Assembly (NCBI GenBank): GCA_023623095.1
Contig: JAMNXX010000325.1
Span: 1-5,087 of the forward strand
DNA from: Bacillota bacterium
Lineage (GTDB): Bacteria; Bacillota; Clostridia; Peptostreptococcales; Thermotaleaceae
Length of the DNA stretch: 5,087 nt
Reading direction: 5' to 3'
In this document: piece after piece, positions 1 to 5,087 of the stretch
How the letters are laid out: every line of letters starts with the position of its first letter
Numbering within the stretch: the stretch's first letter is position 1
Position numbers and translations under genes: made by a program
The notes under the pieces: generated by a model
Databases searched by the model: none
What the model was told of the DNA's origin: nothing
The model's input: the letters and a program-made list of their open reading frames with translations, nothing else

Positions 1-697
1 TATCTTCGCTCGGTATAGGAATCATGACAACTCCCTTTTCATTTAATTCCTTTATAATTTCTGGGCTTAAAGAATCTTTGTTGATTTTACAAGAACCGCT
101 AAACGCTCCATAAGAACCGTCTTTTCTCTGACCTAAAATATCTTCTACCCCTGCCTTTTGACTAATGCTTACTCTTGGCCCGAAAGAAGGACAGCGAAGG
201 ATACACATACAACAACCATTCCCATACTTAAAACAATTTCCCATAGGCCCTGTAGAACCCGTAGTTTCTATGAACACATCCCCTTCAATGATTCTTCCAT
301 CTTGAAGGATGATCCCCAAAACATTCTGCCCATCCATTTTGACATCCATAGCCCTAGACTGAAGCATCAATTCAATATCGATTTCTTCTAAGAAACGCCT
401 TACCATTGGCTCTATCTTGCATACATCATAAAGGCTTGCATGCTTATGTCCCGGAAAGTCTATATTTACATGCCTAGAAAGTTTATCTGTAATATGAAAC
501 AGTTCCTTTGCTCCTAATAGAATGCATTCTTCTGTTCCTGTATATCTTCCGTTATTTCTCATGATTCCCCCTACATTTCCTAATCCCAGTAAAATGTCCA
601 TCCTTTCCAGCAATGTCACTTTTGCCCCGGCTTTCCGAGCAGCTGTTGCTGCTGCTACACCAGCCCAACCGCCTCCAATCACAACAACTCGAATCAT
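1..697 (-). CDS. FAD-dependent oxidoreductase, partial (C-terminus beyond left edge)
   Basis: The first 232 residues are visible and the frame stays open to the window edge. The N-terminus is a Rossmann-type FAD-binding fold: a beta strand (IRVVVI, 2-7), the dinucleotide motif G8-x-G10-x-x-G13, and an acidic residue E31 after the second strand, expected to bind the FAD ribose. A G-rich stretch with NVGG at 41-44 and an ETTG segment at 144-147 resemble the large FAD_oxidored group (HdrA/GidA-like flavoproteins). A cysteine cluster follows: C155, C162, C163, C165, C169, then C203. It could hold an iron-sulfur centre or redox cysteines, but this is inference. The ATG at 697 overlaps the TGA of the upstream gene (ATGA) and has an AGGGGGG Shine-Dalgarno 8 bases away, so it should be translationally coupled to the PyrK-like gene. 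That gene probably passes electrons to or from this flavin. The substrate cannot be told. The general class is secure; the exact family is not. Confidence 0.85.
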   Translation of the reverse strand, partial: MIRVVVIGGGWAGVAAATAARKAGAKVTLLERMDILLGLGNVGGIMRNNGRYTGTEECILLGAKELFHITDKLSRHVNIDFPGHKHASLYDVCKIEPMVRRFLEEIDIELMLQSRAMDVKMDGQNVLGIILQDGRIIEGDVFIETTGSTGPMGNCFKYGNGCCMCILRCPSFGPRVSISQKAGVEDILGQRKDGSYGAFSGSCKINKDSLSPEIIKELNEKGVVMIPIPSED

Positions 698-1659
698 TCA
701 TAACGCCCCCCTATTAATGTTTCCGCTTCCAGTTGCGTTTTACACATTTTTATGGTTGAACCATCTTTTAATTTTAACGAACATGAACCGCATACGCCTT
801 CTCCACAACATAATTTTCCGTTATTGGTAATCACGAATTGAACATCTTTGCCGGAATCTTTTATTTGATTCCATATTCTGCTGTGAACTTTATCAGAACC
901 TCCACTATATACAACAGAATACGCTCCGTAAACAAGTAGATTTTTGACCATTGCGAGACCTTCTTCAGCCCTCAGGTTTACTCTTAAAACTTCTATATCT
1001 AGATCATGAAGATAATCTTCTATAAAAATTTTTCCCATTTTCCCGGGATCCATCATAAAAGTCACTTTGTTTTTATGAGAGAGCAAATATTCAATTACCA
1101 AAAGTGCAGGAGCCAAAGCGATCCCTCTTGCGATAACCAATATGTTTTTTTCTTTTAATCTTTTCAGATGCTTCAACCCCAACAATCCATTCCAATAAGG
1201 ACCCTTTAGAAGAACTTTTTCTCCGCAATCTAAAAGCTTTTTCGTTTTTGCTCCTAAAAGCTGTATTGCCACATCAATTTCCGTCTTTTGTCTGTCAACA
1301 CGCATGATCGACATGGGAACATCAAAGAAAAAAGGCTGATTCGGATCCCGAATAAAAATATAGGAGCCTGGCTGCATTAATTGTCTTGCTAAAGTTTTTG
1401 TTACTTTTATTTTTAAAATTAAAATATCCGATCCAATTATTTTTTTATCAACAATCTGTGCTTCAATCGTTTTTCTGATATCCTTTTTCTTTTCATTCAA
1501 CCAATAAAAATCTTGATAAACGCATACACCATTCCAATTGCAATCACAAAATTCTTTTCCCTGAAGATGAGAACATATTATACAATCATCCGTTTCCGCT
1601 AAATAACATGGGCAATATTCACTCCCTGCATCGATGCATTCTAATCTATGATTAACCAA
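694..1659 (-). CDS. PyrK/ferredoxin-reductase-like iron-sulfur flavoprotein with Cys-rich N-terminal domain
   Basis: 321 residues. Residues 1-50 form a cysteine-rich domain with eight cysteines (8, 16, 18, 26, 29, 38, 40, 46). Residues about 62-160 match the FAD-binding barrel of ferredoxin-NADP reductases (QPGSYIFI 96-103, VPMSI 114-118, KGPYWNG 152-158). Residues about 170-275 are the nucleotide-binding fold (RGIALAP 178-184). The C-terminus carries C285-x4-C290-x2-C293-x12-C306, the [2Fe-2S] pattern of the dihydroorotate dehydrogenase electron-transfer subunit PyrK. The likely role is cytoplasmic electron transfer between NAD(P)H, FAD and the iron-sulfur centre, to or from the flavoprotein encoded next. 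The start is TTG: an in-frame TGA lies directly upstream (1660-1662) and AGGGGGG ends 8 bases before it. It is probably not the pyrimidine-pathway PyrK, because no pyrD or other pyr gene is visible beside it and the cofactor motifs differ (the Arg usual before P-x-S is V114). Automated annotation may call it sulfide/dihydroorotate dehydrogenase-like. Confidence 0.88.
   Translation of the reverse strand: MVNHRLECIDAGSEYCPCYLAETDDCIICSHLQGKEFCDCNWNGVCVYQDFYWLNEKKKDIRKTIEAQIVDKKIIGSDILILKIKVTKTLARQLMQPGSYIFIRDPNQPFFFDVPMSIMRVDRQKTEIDVAIQLLGAKTKKLLDCGEKVLLKGPYWNGLLGLKHLKRLKEKNILVIARGIALAPALLVIEYLLSHKNKVTFMMDPGKMGKIFIEDYLHDLDIEVLRVNLRAEEGLAMVKNLLVYGAYSVVYSGGSDKVHSRIWNQIKDSGKDVQFVITNNGKLCCGEGVCGSCSLKLKDGSTIKMCKTQLEAETLIGGRYE
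706..712 (-). promoter_or_regulatory. Shine-Dalgarno site for the FAD oxidoreductase
   Basis: AGGGGGG lies inside the end of the PyrK-like gene, 8 bases before the ATG at 697. The 12 bases TTAATAGGGGGG are identical to those before the upstream gene, so both genes of the pair carry the same ribosome-binding leader. Confidence 0.7.
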
Positions 1660-1667
1660 TCATGATT

Positions 1668-1674
1668 CCCCCCT
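1668..1674 (-). promoter_or_regulatory. Shine-Dalgarno site setting the TTG start at 1659
   Basis: AGGGGGG lies 8 bases upstream of TTG. The nearby ATG at 1663 is in another frame and reaches a stop after three codons, so this site supports the TTG start. Confidence 0.7.
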
Positions 1675-1683
1675 ATTAAAGCA

Positions 1684-1718
1684 ATAAGAAATACCCTATA
1701 ATATAGGGTATTTCTTAT
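1684..1718 (-). terminator. Perfect 17-1-17 inverted repeat, probable terminator of the DUF2953-ytfJ unit
   Basis: The arms ATAAGAAATACCCTATA and its exact complement surround a single base, 19 bases after the ytfJ stop codon. The core CCCTA/TAGGG is GC-richer and the outer stem is A/T-rich. Reading in the minus direction, the 3' arm ends in TTTCTTAT and is followed by TGCTTT, a modest U-rich tail. It may act as a terminator for ytfJ, in either direction because of its symmetry. The loop is effectively 3-5 bases once the inner pairs open. It ends 9 bases before the next gene's Shine-Dalgarno. Confidence 0.6.
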
Positions 1719-1725
1719 GTTTCAA
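1698..1725 (-). promoter_or_regulatory. Probable sigma-A-type promoter of the redox gene pair
   Basis: TTGAAA (1725-1720; five of six to TTGACA), a 16-base spacer, then TATTAT (1703-1698; five of six to TATAAT). Transcription would start near 1691, giving a leader of about 32 bases that contains the AGGGGGG site before the TTG start. The -10 box lies at the centre of the inverted repeat at 1684-1718, so a transcript from here would hold only one arm and could not fold the hairpin. This is a motif match only. Confidence 0.5.
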
Positions 1726-1736
1726 ATGTGTTACAT

Positions 1737-2186
1737 TTATTCTTCTATTTCATTTTCATCCGTTTGTTTCTTGAACCGATTTCCTCTTCTTTTATCAGCC
1801 ATCGTCTGAATTTTATCTAATAACTGCGGAGTTAAATTCATTAAGTTATCGATGATTGTAGCATTTTGATCAACCGGAAGAAGTTTCATCTGAGCATTTC
1901 CTACAACCATAAAAGCCACTGGCTGTACGGATACTCCCGCGCCTGTTCCTCCTGCAAATGGAAATTTTTGTTCCTCACCCATATCGTTGTTTTGTGTTGA
2001 TGTATCTTGTGAATGAGATTGATATTCCCCTCCACCAGATGCAAAGCCAAATGAAACTCGCGATATAGGGATAATAACCGTTCCGTCTGGCGTTTCAACC
2101 GGATCTCCTACAATTGTATTGACATCGATCATATCTTTTAGATTATCCATCGTTGTTTTCATTAATGCTTCGATTGGATGACCCAC
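1737..2186 (-). CDS. ytfJ: GerW/YtfJ family sporulation protein
   Basis: 149 residues from the chosen start. The N-terminal block HPIEALMKTTMDNLKDMIDV (3-22) followed by the NTIVGDPVETPDG segment (23-35) is the hallmark of the Spore_YtfJ family. A glycine-rich VSFGFASGGGEY (44-55), a polar Q/S/N-rich insert (about 56-74), a second glycine-rich FAGGTGAGVSVQP (77-89) and the VAFMVVGN strand (90-97) complete the family pattern; the last 20 residues are charged. In Bacillus subtilis the homologue (gerW) is made in the forespore and is needed for L-alanine-triggered germination; the mechanism is not known. The start is taken as GTG at 2186 because family members begin just before HPI and because AAGGGG (2203-2198) and the following GGTGA lie at workable distances; GTG at 2198 or 2195 is also in frame but too close to AAGGGG. 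The gene overlaps the end of the DUF2953 gene by 44 bases, so translation is probably coupled. Confidence 0.93.
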   Translation of the reverse strand: MGHPIEALMKTTMDNLKDMIDVNTIVGDPVETPDGTVIIPISRVSFGFASGGGEYQSHSQDTSTQNNDMGEEQKFPFAGGTGAGVSVQPVAFMVVGNAQMKLLPVDQNATIIDNLMNLTPQLLDKIQTMADKRRGNRFKKQTDENEIEE

Positions 2187-2799
2187 TCTTTTCACCACCC
2201 CTTAAAATACTTTTTTTAAACCATAAATAAGCCAGAATAATAGAACTAGTCATAATATGACCAATCTTTATGCGTATTATGCAATCGATGTTCATCCTAA
2301 AAATTTTTTTATCAAATTGCGGTTCTATATAAATATTGATTTTTTTACTGACAAAATAATTTTGGATCATAGATAGAAGGCATCCTTTAAATGCCCAAAA
2401 AACACCGGACATAATTCCCGTAGCTGCTGCATCTCCTATCCCAAACTGGGTTCTCCACAAAAGACTTTGAATTTTAATTCTTTTTTGCAAATAATCGAGT
2501 ATAGAAAAGATATTCCTTCTTTTTTTCTCATAATGTTCATACTCTCTTCTAAAACCTGATAAAACGATTTTTTTAAATAAATTGCTCTTTAAATAAAAAC
2601 CTTCTTCCCTGTCGAACAATCGATCCATCAAATCTATCTTTGTATGGTATCGAATCAACCCAAACAGTGTTTCCGCATGAATCCGCATTTGATTGTCTTC
2701 ATATATTTTAAAAAAAATATAAATGCGGATGGGTAGAAACGATAAAATGAGAAAAAAAACGATTCCCAACGATAAAATAAATGGTATATATCGATACAA
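2143..2799 (-). CDS. ytfI: DUF2953 membrane protein (YtfI-like)
   Basis: 218 residues from a TTG start. A hydrophobic segment at about 5-30 ends in PIRIYIFF, the usual N-terminal membrane anchor of DUF2953 proteins. A basic middle region follows, then the family signature WRTQFGIGDAAATG (115-128), running into a hydrophobic stretch at about 129-145, and a further hydrophobic segment near the C-terminus (about 180-194). The function of the family is unknown; the gene is commonly paired with ytfJ, as in Bacillus subtilis ytfI-ytfJ, which suggests a spore-related role (inference from context). The start: AGGAG at 2812-2808 sits 8 bases before TTG at 2799. An in-frame ATG at 2841 would add 14 residues but has no Shine-Dalgarno and lies in likely promoter sequence, so it is not preferred. 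The 3' end overlaps the start of ytfJ in another frame. Symbol by homology and context. Confidence 0.85.
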   Translation of the reverse strand: MYRYIPFILSLGIVFFLILSFLPIRIYIFFKIYEDNQMRIHAETLFGLIRYHTKIDLMDRLFDREEGFYLKSNLFKKIVLSGFRREYEHYEKKRRNIFSILDYLQKRIKIQSLLWRTQFGIGDAAATGIMSGVFWAFKGCLLSMIQNYFVSKKINIYIEPQFDKKIFRMNIDCIIRIKIGHIMTSSIILAYLWFKKSILRGGEKSGSSNRSINENNDG

Positions 2800-2807
2800 A
2801 ATATCAT

Positions 2808-2812
2808 CTCCT
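2808..2812 (-). promoter_or_regulatory. Shine-Dalgarno site setting the TTG start of the DUF2953 gene
   Basis: AGGAG, within AGGAGATGAT, which extends the match to the 16S rRNA tail, 8 bases upstream of TTG at 2799. No comparable site precedes the ATG at 2841. Confidence 0.75.
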
Positions 2813-2829
2813 GTTGCGCTTGTAAAGTA

Positions 2830-2858
2830 TATTTTATCCATGTGATGAAAAAATAAAC
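2830..2858 (-). promoter_or_regulatory. Possible forespore (sigma-F/G-like) promoter for DUF2953-ytfJ
   Basis: GTTTA (2858-2854), 14 bases, then GGATAAAATA (2839-2830) resembles the sigma-F pattern GYWTA ... GGNRANANTW with one mismatch in the -10 part and a spacer about one base short. It lies between the scpB terminator and the Shine-Dalgarno at 2812, where a promoter is needed. No good sigma-A pair is visible in this gap. Tentative. Confidence 0.3.
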
Positions 2859-2876
2859 TGCAAGAATACGTTCTTT

Positions 2877-2913
2877 AAAAAGAAAAAGCCCTTCCCTCAG
2901 AAGGGAAGGGCTT
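2877..2913 (-). terminator. Intrinsic terminator after scpB
   Basis: A perfect 12-bp stem (AAGCCCTTCCCT paired with AGGGAAGGGCTT), a 4-base loop, then TTTCTTTTT. It starts 7 bases after the scpB stop codon. This is a textbook rho-independent terminator and separates the scpAB unit from the DUF2953-ytfJ unit. Confidence 0.95.
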
Positions 2914-2920
2914 CGCCCCG

Positions 2921-3475
2921 CTACTCTATCGCTTGCTGCTCCTCTTGAAATTGTTCAAAGACGGAAATGTCTATTAAAGGAGAAAGTTCTTTTAAGCTCG
3001 TTAGACCGAACTGTTTTAAAAAAGTTTCTGTAGTTTCATATAGGATAGGACGCCCTATTTTTTCTAAACGCCCTTTTTCAACAATCAATCCTCTTTCTAA
3101 TAATGTATTGATCGCTTTATCGCATTTTACACCTCGAATTTCTTCAATTTCAGGTTTCGTAATTGGCTGTTTATAGGCAATGATGGCTAATACTTCTAAG
3201 GCTGCTTGGGTTAGCCTCTTTTTCTGAACAGGCGTACATAACTTTTCTAAAAAAGGAAAATTTTTTTTATTGGTGCAGAGCTGAAAACAATTGTCAATCT
3301 CCACCATTTGAATCCCTCTATCTTGAACTTCATATTCTTCCTTTAAGTCCAATAGACACTTCCTAACAATCTCTGAATGGATTCCCAATATATCCGATAT
3401 GGTTTGGACATGCAAAGGGTCCCCCCAGACAAATAACATCGATTCAATAACTGACTTGATCTCTTTTTCTTCCAT
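2921..3475 (-). CDS. scpB: Segregation and condensation protein B
   Basis: 184 residues, a normal length for the family. ScpB is a dimeric kleisin-interacting (Kite) subunit that binds ScpA and, with SMC, forms the condensin that organises and segregates the nucleoid. The protein has two winged-helix domains: residues about 3-75 (IKSVIESMLFVWGDPL at 6-21 is typical) and about 85-160, with the family core LTQAALEVLAIIAYKQPITK (88-107), EIEEIRGV (109-116) and GRLEKIGRPILYETTETFL (135-153). The C-terminal tail after about 165 is acidic and variable. The ATG at 3475 has AGGAG 8 bases upstream. The gap from the scpA stop is 23 bases, so both genes belong to one transcript, which ends at the hairpin immediately downstream. 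Confidence 0.97.
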   Translation of the reverse strand: MEEKEIKSVIESMLFVWGDPLHVQTISDILGIHSEIVRKCLLDLKEEYEVQDRGIQMVEIDNCFQLCTNKKNFPFLEKLCTPVQKKRLTQAALEVLAIIAYKQPITKPEIEEIRGVKCDKAINTLLERGLIVEKGRLEKIGRPILYETTETFLKQFGLTSLKELSPLIDISVFEQFQEEQQAIE

Positions 3476-3498
3476 ACCTATCTCTCCTGTTTTTCATC

Positions 3499-4233
3499 TC
3501 ATCTATTTTTTTGTATGAGAATTTCACCAAAATGCTCTTCTTGTCGGACAGATAAAAATTTTATTTTTATGAGTTCTAAAACTGCTAAAAAGGTAATGAC
3601 AATTTCACTGATATCAAAATGCTGATCAAGCAATTGTTCAAATTTTAAGGAAACCCGATTCTTAAAAAATTCTTCTATTTGCTGAATTTTTTCCTCTAAT
3701 GAAATTTGATCCCGTTTTATTTTATGGATCATCATCGAAGATTCCTGACGCTTCATTGCTTTCCTGCGATAAAGTTCTTGAAAAACATCTAAGAACTTTT
3801 CCATGCTGACATCAAAGGATTCAATTGCCGTATCCCTTGCATATTGGGCTAAATCCTCCTGTTGTTTATAAAAAACCTGACTAAATACGATTTCTCTTTT
3901 CTGCAATTCTACTGCTGCGTTTTTAAACCTCTTATACTCTATTAACTTATGAACCAAATCCTGCCTCGGATCTTCTTGTTCTTTTTCAGATTCTTTTTCT
4001 TCAGTGGTGGGCAGAAGCAGTTTTGATTTAATCTCCATTAATGTAGCAGCCATCACTAAAAATTCACTGGTCACTTCCAAATCTAATTTTTTCAATCCTT
4101 CTATATATTGAATATATTGTTCCGTTATTTTTGCAATGGGAATATTATAAATATCTACTTTTTCTTTTTCGATCAAATGAAATAAAAGATCGAAAGGCCC
4201 TTCAAATATTTCAAGTTTTACATGATAAGACAT
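3499..4233 (-). CDS. scpA: Segregation and condensation protein A (kleisin)
   Basis: 244 residues, usual for the family. ScpA is the kleisin that bridges the SMC heads and recruits the ScpB dimer in bacterial condensin. The N-terminal SMC-neck-binding domain is clear: FEGPFDLLFHLIEKEKVDIY (10-29), then IPIAKITEQYI (31-41) and a helix containing LVMAATLMEIKSKLLLP (59-75). The middle (about 78-190) is a charged, helical linker beginning with an E/K-rich stretch, the region expected to contact ScpB. The C-terminal winged-helix segment, which binds the SMC head cap, includes FDISEIVITFLAVLELIKIK (206-225). The ATG at 4233 is preceded by AGGTGG with a short spacer of 4 bases. It is the first gene of the scpAB transcript. 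Confidence 0.97.
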   Translation of the reverse strand: MSYHVKLEIFEGPFDLLFHLIEKEKVDIYNIPIAKITEQYIQYIEGLKKLDLEVTSEFLVMAATLMEIKSKLLLPTTEEKESEKEQEDPRQDLVHKLIEYKRFKNAAVELQKREIVFSQVFYKQQEDLAQYARDTAIESFDVSMEKFLDVFQELYRRKAMKRQESSMMIHKIKRDQISLEEKIQQIEEFFKNRVSLKFEQLLDQHFDISEIVITFLAVLELIKIKFLSVRQEEHFGEILIQKNR

Positions 4234-4298
4234 TCAGCCACCTACTTACTCTTATTTCTATGGGAACATTAAGAAGATCATGGTTTCTTTTTGAAATT

Positions 4299-4337
4299 AT
4301 TATATCATATTTTCTAATATCTGTTGTATTTTGTCAA
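4299..4337 (-). promoter_or_regulatory. Promoter region of scpAB
   Basis: A perfect TATAAT (4304-4299) preceded by TGA gives an extended -10 (TATGATATAAT, 4309-4299). With a 17-base spacer its -35 would be the weak ACAACA, as often seen with extended -10 promoters. A perfect TTGACA (4337-4332) lies 27 bases upstream, too far to pair with it, but could serve a second start with GAAAAT 17 bases on. The main transcript would begin near 4292, leaving a leader of about 59 bases. No riboswitch-like fold was recognised in the leader. Confidence 0.65.
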
Positions 4338-4385
4338 AAAGCATAAAAGAAGCAATTGTATATTGCTACTCAATCGCTTCTTTTA
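4336..4385 (-). terminator. Intrinsic terminator after the D-Ala-D-Ala carboxypeptidase
   Basis: Arms at 4385-4371 and 4358-4344 form a 15-bp stem with one G-U pair around a 12-base loop; on the minus strand the 3' arm ends in CTTCTTTTA and is followed by TGCTTTTT. It starts 10 bases after the stop codon at 4396. The T-tract at its end abuts TTGACA, so terminator and scpAB promoter region adjoin. Confidence 0.85.
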
Positions 4386-4395
4386 AAAAATTATT

Positions 4396-5087
4396 CTATT
4401 CTATCACTTGCTTCATAATGTTTTGGAAAATATTTAAAAAGGACGCAGGTTCGATTTCCTTTTCCGTTATAATATTGACTCTCCCGATTTCTTCATTGTC
4501 TTTTTTTACAATGATTTCTCCTATCTTTTCCCCTGCTGCAAAAGGTGCTTTGATTTTATCCGGAAGTACAATCTCTTTTTGAACTTTATCCTCTTCTCCT
4601 TTTTTCACGATAACATTTAAAGCATTTTCTGTGATAGCAGCTACTTTTTGTTCTTTTCCTTTTTCAACAGGAATTTCACGAATCACTTGATTTTTCTTAG
4701 CAATGGGAACACTGCTATAGGTAGAAAATCCATAATTTAATAATTTTTGTGCCTCCGCAAATCTTATTTGGGATGTAGGACTACCAAGGATTACAGCAAT
4801 CAAAGTCAAATTATTTTTTGTAGCAGAAGCCGATAAACAATATTTCGCATCTGCAGTATATCCTGTTTTAATTCCGTTTGCTCCCGGATAGGTTTTTATC
4901 AATCGGTTTGTATTGGTTAATTCTAAATTTGTTATTCTTTTATTCGGAAGGCCTACCTTCATTGTGGTCATCCAAATCGTCAGCCAATCATGAATCTTAG
5001 GATGTTTTAAAAGTTCCCGAGACATCAATCCAATATCATATGCAGTTGTCAGATGTCCTTCCTGAGGCAATCCGTTCGTATTCATAA
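4396..5087 (-). CDS. D-alanyl-D-alanine carboxypeptidase (PBP5 type), partial (N-terminus beyond right edge)
   Basis: Only the C-terminal 229 complete codons are visible. The ATG at 5085 is internal (the family reads F-x-N-T-N-G-L-P here), so the true start, signal peptide and the SxxK and SxN active-site motifs lie outside. The visible part has the conserved NTNGLPQEGHLTTAYD (2-17 counted from that Met), the third active-site motif KTG at 73-75 within GIKTGYT, and the strand TLIAVILGSP typical of peptidase family S11. From about residue 128 a PBP5 C-terminal beta domain follows, ending in a short amphipathic helix (FLNIFQNIMKQVIE) that probably holds the protein on the outer face of the membrane. 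The enzyme removes the terminal D-Ala from peptidoglycan pentapeptides and limits cross-linking. DacF- or DacB-like; the fragment does not decide which. A hairpin terminator follows the stop. Confidence 0.93.
   Translation of the reverse strand, partial: MNTNGLPQEGHLTTAYDIGLMSRELLKHPKIHDWLTIWMTTMKVGLPNKRITNLELTNTNRLIKTYPGANGIKTGYTADAKYCLSASATKNNLTLIAVILGSPTSQIRFAEAQKLLNYGFSTYSSVPIAKKNQVIREIPVEKGKEQKVAAITENALNVIVKKGEEDKVQKEIVLPDKIKAPFAAGEKIGEIIVKKDNEEIGRVNIITEKEIEPASFLNIFQNIMKQVIE

Noticed and set aside
522..830. Open frame on the plus strand across the junction of the two redox genes
   Set aside because: It is antisense to two well-supported genes with clear motifs, its protein has no recognisable feature, and it has no evident ribosome site. 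The plus-strand frames at 158-391, 2967-3176, 4131-4346 and 4331-4582 were rejected on similar grounds.
694..1659. Calling the electron-transfer gene pyrK
   Set aside because: No pyrD or other pyr gene is adjacent, it has an extra cysteine domain, and its cofactor motifs differ from standard PyrK.
1652..1663. ATG-initiated four-codon frame (ATG ATT GGT TAA) just before the PyrK-like start
   Set aside because: Only 4 bases separate it from the Shine-Dalgarno; the TTG at 1659 is better spaced and opens the real frame. It may be chance.
1697..1702. Plus-strand TATAAT within the palindrome, as a promoter for an antisense RNA to ytfJ
   Set aside because: It follows from the symmetry of the repeat, and no acceptable -35 box lies 16-18 bases upstream.
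1901..2098. 65-residue minus-strand frame inside ytfJ
   Set aside because: It lies in another frame of a conserved gene and the protein looks like frame-shifted YtfJ sequence.
2908..2918. Small GGGC-GAA-GCCC hairpin overlapping the base of the scpB terminator, as a possible antiterminator
   Set aside because: Four base pairs cannot compete with the 12-bp terminator stem, and the position right after a stop codon gives no sensing leader.
4255..4278. Seven-codon frame in the scpA leader
   Set aside because: No Shine-Dalgarno precedes it and the peptide shows no attenuator-like codon bias.

Overview
The window looks like part of a low-GC, spore-forming Firmicutes chromosome, most likely class Clostridia. 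The coding is AT-rich. A Spore_YtfJ (GerW) family gene, a DUF2953 gene, scpA-scpB and a D-Ala-D-Ala carboxypeptidase sit together, and Shine-Dalgarno sites are strong (AGGAG, AGGGGGG) with several TTG/GTG starts. All six genes lie on the minus strand, so transcription runs from high to low coordinates. No tRNA, rRNA, CRISPR array, insertion sequence or phage gene is visible.

In transcription order: (1) 5087-4396, the C-terminal part of a secreted PBP5-type D-alanyl-D-alanine carboxypeptidase whose N-terminus lies beyond the right edge, followed by a hairpin terminator. (2) 4233-2921, scpA-scpB, the two non-SMC subunits of the bacterial condensin, with a promoter inside the 162-base gap upstream and a very clear intrinsic terminator right after scpB. 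(3) 2799-1737, a two-gene unit encoding a membrane-anchored DUF2953 protein (YtfI-like) and the GerW/YtfJ sporulation protein; the two genes overlap. The unit ends at a perfect 17-1-17 inverted repeat. (4) 1659 to the left edge, a two-gene redox unit: a PyrK/ferredoxin-reductase-like iron-sulfur flavoprotein with an extra cysteine-rich N-terminal domain, overlapping by ATGA the start of an FAD-dependent oxidoreductase that is cut by the left edge.

The first three blocks are conserved housekeeping and sporulation functions: wall maturation, chromosome condensation and spore germination. The least explained part is the redox pair. Its electron-transfer subunit resembles the one that normally serves dihydroorotate dehydrogenase, but its partner is a different flavoprotein with its own cysteine cluster, so the substrate is unknown. 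The regulatory junction before it is also unusual: a good sigma-A-like promoter has its -10 box at the exact centre of the hairpin that seems to end the ytfJ unit.

Three start codons differ from the longest-ORF choice or are non-ATG and are set by Shine-Dalgarno spacing: TTG at 1659, GTG at 2186 and TTG at 2799.
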